DNA of 15,260 nt from an uncultured Bacillaceae bacterium (GTDB lineage: Bacteria; Bacillota; Bacilli; Caldalkalibacillales; Caldalkalibacillaceae), in contig CALBTX010000082.1 of the NCBI GenBank assembly GCA_937967685.1, positions 1-15,260 of the forward strand. The letters are read 5' to 3'. The notes under the pieces are model-generated. The model did no database searches and was not told the origin of the DNA. It worked only from the letters and a program-made list of their open reading frames with translations. Both the position numbers and the translations under genes were made by a program. This document shows, piece after piece, positions 13,226-15,260 of this stretch (the first letter of the stretch is position 1; each line of letters starts with the position of its first letter).

Positions 13226-13855
13226 ATGCAAATACAACCTCTTTTCCGCATTCAAAAAGCACTGGATCAAAAAATCGTCCGTAAGCATCACCTTGAAGGT
13301 CGGAATCTGTTGCCGGCCAAGGTGATGGCTTTGCGTGTCGAAGTTGCTGAACTATGCAATGAGACTCGAATTTTTAAATATTGGAGTCTGAAAGACCCTT
13401 CAGCGCAAGAAGTCATCTTGGAGGAATTTGTCGATTGTTTGCATTTCGTTCTCTCCATCGGTTGGGAAAAAAATGAACAGGGCCAACCGTTCAAAAAGGA
13501 TTTGGTGGAGGATGCAGGGGAAATGACCGGAGGAGCGTCTGCGGGCTTAGAAAACAGCGAGGGGTTAAACACTGAAGGGTTGATTGTCAAGAAAAGGATC
13601 ACGGAAAGAGACGCCGAGGGAATGGCGGCTGAAGCGTCCGCTGTCAGGGGGAATGAAGACACCTTTCATCAGTTTGAGCGCCTGTTCCGCCAAATTGATT
13701 GTTTTTCCCGCCAGCGAACGACACAAAATTATCGTTTGCTTTTTCAAGCGTTGATCGATTTGGGACAAACGCTCGGTTTCAGCGAAGAAGATATTGAACA
13801 AGCGTATTTCGACAAAAACCGGGTCAATCATGAGCGTCAGGAACAAGGTTACTAG
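13226..13855 (+). CDS. All-alpha (dimeric) dUTP diphosphatase with an inserted segment
   Basis: A 209-residue protein of the all-alpha dUTPase/MazG-like NTP pyrophosphohydrolase fold, which hydrolyses dUTP to dUMP and keeps uracil out of DNA. Metal-binding motif EVAE (39-42) pairs with EEFVD (66-70), the ExxE...ExxD pattern, and W53 plus K51 lie between them. The C-terminal helix motif AYFDKNRVNHERQEQGY includes the conserved YxxKNxxNxxRQ pattern. Residues about 91-143 form a Gly/Glu/Ala-rich insert (EMTGGASAGLENSEGL ...) not seen in the usual 160-175-residue relatives. ATG 13226 is chosen over 13211 because GGGAG at 13213-13217 lies 8 bases upstream and is inside the longer version. Confidence 0.85.
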   Translation: MQIQPLFRIQKALDQKIVRKHHLEGRNLLPAKVMALRVEVAELCNETRIFKYWSLKDPSAQEVILEEFVDCLHFVLSIGWEKNEQGQPFKKDLVEDAGEMTGGASAGLENSEGLNTEGLIVKKRITERDAEGMAAEASAVRGNEDTFHQFERLFRQIDCFSRQRTTQNYRLLFQALIDLGQTLGFSEEDIEQAYFDKNRVNHERQEQGY

Positions 13856-13885
13856 CTGTTTGCTCAGCCTCAGTCATAGTGGCTA

Positions 13886-13935
13886 TCTCACTCGTTTCTC
13901 TTCCTAAGGGTCTCTCACTCGTATCTTTCCTTACG
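13886..13935. repeat. Short imperfect direct repeat, CT-rich
   Basis: TCTCACTCGT occurs at 13886-13895 and 13913-13922, each followed by a CT-rich stretch ending near CCTWA. The period is 27 bases. It lies just after the dUTPase stop and is followed by a T8 run near 13939-13946. No stem long enough for a terminator is seen, so its role is unknown. Confidence 0.4.
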
Positions 13936-13989
13936 TGTATTTTTTTTGTTACCGCTTTCGGCAGAGCTGTCCAAGCGCATGATTTTTTT

Positions 13990-14059
13990 GATAGAATAGT
14001 GATAGATAGAATGGTGATAGATAGAATAGTGGTAGAAAACAGTGGATAGAATAGCGTCA
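13990..14059. repeat. 15-bp tandem repeats GATAGAATAGTGATA
   Basis: Three adjacent units (13990-14004, 14005-14019, 14020-14034) differ by one base each; a broken unit (14035-14044) and a partly matching unit (14045-14059) follow. Each contains TAGAAT, a -10-like hexamer, but no -35 with correct spacing is present except a TTGATA at 13988-13993 that is too near. The array lies 45-114 bases upstream of the dehydrogenase start and could alter its promoter strength by slippage. Confidence 0.8.
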
Positions 14060-14103
14060 GAAAAAACTTAAACTCTCGATTTATATTGAATGGAGGCAAG
14101 TCA

Positions 14104-15165
14104 ATGAAAATTCATGAAATCGCAGTGATACCCGGAGACGGGATTGGCAAAGAAGTCGTTCCAGAATCGCTGAAAGTTTTGGAATTGTTAGCCGACATTG
14201 ACGGCGGGTTTAAATTTAAGTTCGGGGAAGTGCCCTGCAGTTGTGATTATTATATGGAACATGGACAGATGATGCCTGATGACGGCCTTGATCAATTGAA
14301 AAGTTATGAAGCCATTTTTCTCGGTTCGATCGGCGATCCCCAAAGGGTGCCTGATCATATTTCCTTATGGGGCTCCATCCTTAAAATCCGCCGCGAGTTC
14401 GAGCAAGTGATCAATTTGCGTCCGGCCAAGTTCATCAACGGTGTTCAGTCTCCGTTGGCCCAACCAAAAGATTTTGATTTCATCGTTGTCAGGGAGAACA
14501 GTGAGGGGGAATACAGCGAAATCGGCGGAAGGATCCATCGGGGTGAGGATGAGCTGGCCATCCAAAACGCCGTTTTTACGCGGAAGGGCACGGAACGGGT
14601 CATACGTTACGCTTTTGAACTGGCCCAGAAGCGGAACGGTCGGCTGACCAGTGCGACAAAATCAAACGGCATCTTTCATACGATGCCTTTTTGGGATGAA
14701 ATCTTTAAGGAAGTGGCCCGGGACTATCCCGGGGTGGAAACGAAACTGACGCATATCGATGCTTTGTCCGCTTTCTTTGTCACCAAACCGCACGAATTTG
14801 ACGTCGTCGTGGGCAGCAACCTGTTTGGAGACATTTTAACCGATCTCGGAGCGGCGATTATGGGCAGCATCGGTATTGCTCCGGCCGCCAACATTAATCT
14901 CAACGGCAAGTATCCTTCCATGTTCGAACCCGTCCATGGCTCTGCCCCCGATATTTACGGTCAAGGCATTGCCAATCCGGTTGGTCAACTGTGGACGGCG
15001 AAAATGATGCTGGATTATCTGGGACATGAACAGAGCGGGGCGTTGCTGCTCGAAACGATTGAGGAAACGTTGGCCGCCGGGGTGAAGACGCCTGATTTGG
15101 GCGGAACGAATTCAACGCAGGAGGTCGTCGAGGAGATCATGAAGAGATTGAGGGACAAGGCCTAA
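14104..15165 (+). CDS. dmlA: Tartrate/D-malate dehydrogenase (decarboxylating), isocitrate/isopropylmalate dehydrogenase family
   Basis: 353 residues, typical for TDH/DmlA enzymes, which use NAD+ and a divalent metal to oxidise tartrate or D-malate, the latter giving pyruvate plus CO2. Visible features: IPGDGIGKEV (9-18), RENSEGEYSE (130-139) with catalytic Y137, K186 in TSATKSNGI, metal ligands D219, D243 and D247 (SNLFGDILTDLGAA), and FEPVHGSAPDI (274-284) of the NAD site. NSEGEY and NLRPAKF favour the tartrate/D-malate group over LeuB or Icd. ATG 14104 is chosen because GGAGG (14092-14096) lies 7 bases before it; a TTG at 14086 would include the binding site itself. Flanked upstream by a repeat-rich gap and downstream by a terminator, so probably its own transcript. 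The exact substrate cannot be decided. Confidence 0.9.
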   Translation: MKIHEIAVIPGDGIGKEVVPESLKVLELLADIDGGFKFKFGEVPCSCDYYMEHGQMMPDDGLDQLKSYEAIFLGSIGDPQRVPDHISLWGSILKIRREFEQVINLRPAKFINGVQSPLAQPKDFDFIVVRENSEGEYSEIGGRIHRGEDELAIQNAVFTRKGTERVIRYAFELAQKRNGRLTSATKSNGIFHTMPFWDEIFKEVARDYPGVETKLTHIDALSAFFVTKPHEFDVVVGSNLFGDILTDLGAAIMGSIGIAPAANINLNGKYPSMFEPVHGSAPDIYGQGIANPVGQLWTAKMMLDYLGHEQSGALLLETIEETLAAGVKTPDLGGTNSTQEVVEEIMKRLRDKA

Positions 15166-15187
15166 AAATTTAATGTGATTTGTCGCG

Positions 15188-15229
15188 GGGCTGTCAATAG
15201 GTCAGTCGGGCACTGACTTTTGACAGCCC
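15188..15229 (+). terminator. Terminator of the tartrate/D-malate dehydrogenase gene
   Basis: GGGCTGTCAA (15188-15197) pairs perfectly with TTGACAGCCC (15220-15229). An inner stem GTCAGT (15201-15206) with ACTGAC (15212-15217) extends it around a CGGGC loop. The following bases TATTTACGTTT form a weak T-rich tail. It starts 22 bases after the stop codon. Confidence 0.8.
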
Positions 15230-15260
15230 TATTTACGTTTGGATGGCATATCCGTCTTAA

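Overview
The window looks like chromosomal DNA from an endospore-forming member of the Bacillales, possibly a thermophilic or alkaliphilic lineage; I cannot name the species from sequence alone. The reasons are strong Bacillus-type Shine-Dalgarno sequences (GGAGG, AAGGAGGTG), GTG/TTG starts, a four-gene block of YheC/YheD spore-coat-associated ATP-grasp proteins, a Bacillus-type phosphatidylserine decarboxylase, a NiaR-type niacin repressor and an all-alpha dUTPase. Nothing indicates a plasmid, prophage or insertion sequence. Base composition looks fairly even, near 50% GC by eye, with gene 10756-12381 seemingly more AT-rich (not counted).

Layout. 1-370 is non-coding and unusual: degenerate CATAGACTC-containing repeats, an imperfect hairpin and a run of four G-tracts. 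371-2338 is a tight plus-strand operon: a beta-hydroxyacid dehydrogenase, a YciI-like protein and a nitrilase-superfamily amidase (Glu-Lys-Cys triad), closed by a probable terminator. 2484-3236 is a secreted SH3b-NlpC/P60 cell-wall hydrolase, followed by a hairpin shared with the converging operon.

9141 down to 3421 is a five-gene minus-strand operon with overlapping or nearly touching genes: four divergent YheC/YheD ATP-grasp paralogues, then a GNAT acetyltransferase. Its promoter fits a sigma-A consensus (TTGATG-17-TATAGT), and an overlapping element matches the mother-cell sigma-K pattern (AC-17-CATAnnnTA). A 337-bp gap with a 30-bp direct repeat separates it from divergent plus-strand genes: a gamma-glutamylcyclotransferase-like protein (9443-9940) and a NiaR repressor (9998-10546).

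10756-12381 encodes a 541-aa protein joining a pRiA4b ORF-3-like domain to two uncharacterised C-terminal domains. It is followed by psd (12410-13198) and a dimeric-type dUTPase with an unusual inserted segment (13226-13855). After a gap with short tandem repeats comes a tartrate/D-malate dehydrogenase (14104-15165) with a clear terminator.

How the genes may work together. The central operon is the most coherent unit. Four ATP-grasp ligase-like enzymes with conserved catalytic residues plus an acetyltransferase, with a possible sporulation promoter, suggest a spore-surface modification pathway. The neighbouring gamma-glutamylcyclotransferase and NlpC/P60 enzyme both act on gamma-glutamyl-type bonds, which allows, but does not prove, a theme of gamma-glutamyl peptide chemistry. 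The remaining genes are metabolic housekeeping or are not recognisably connected.
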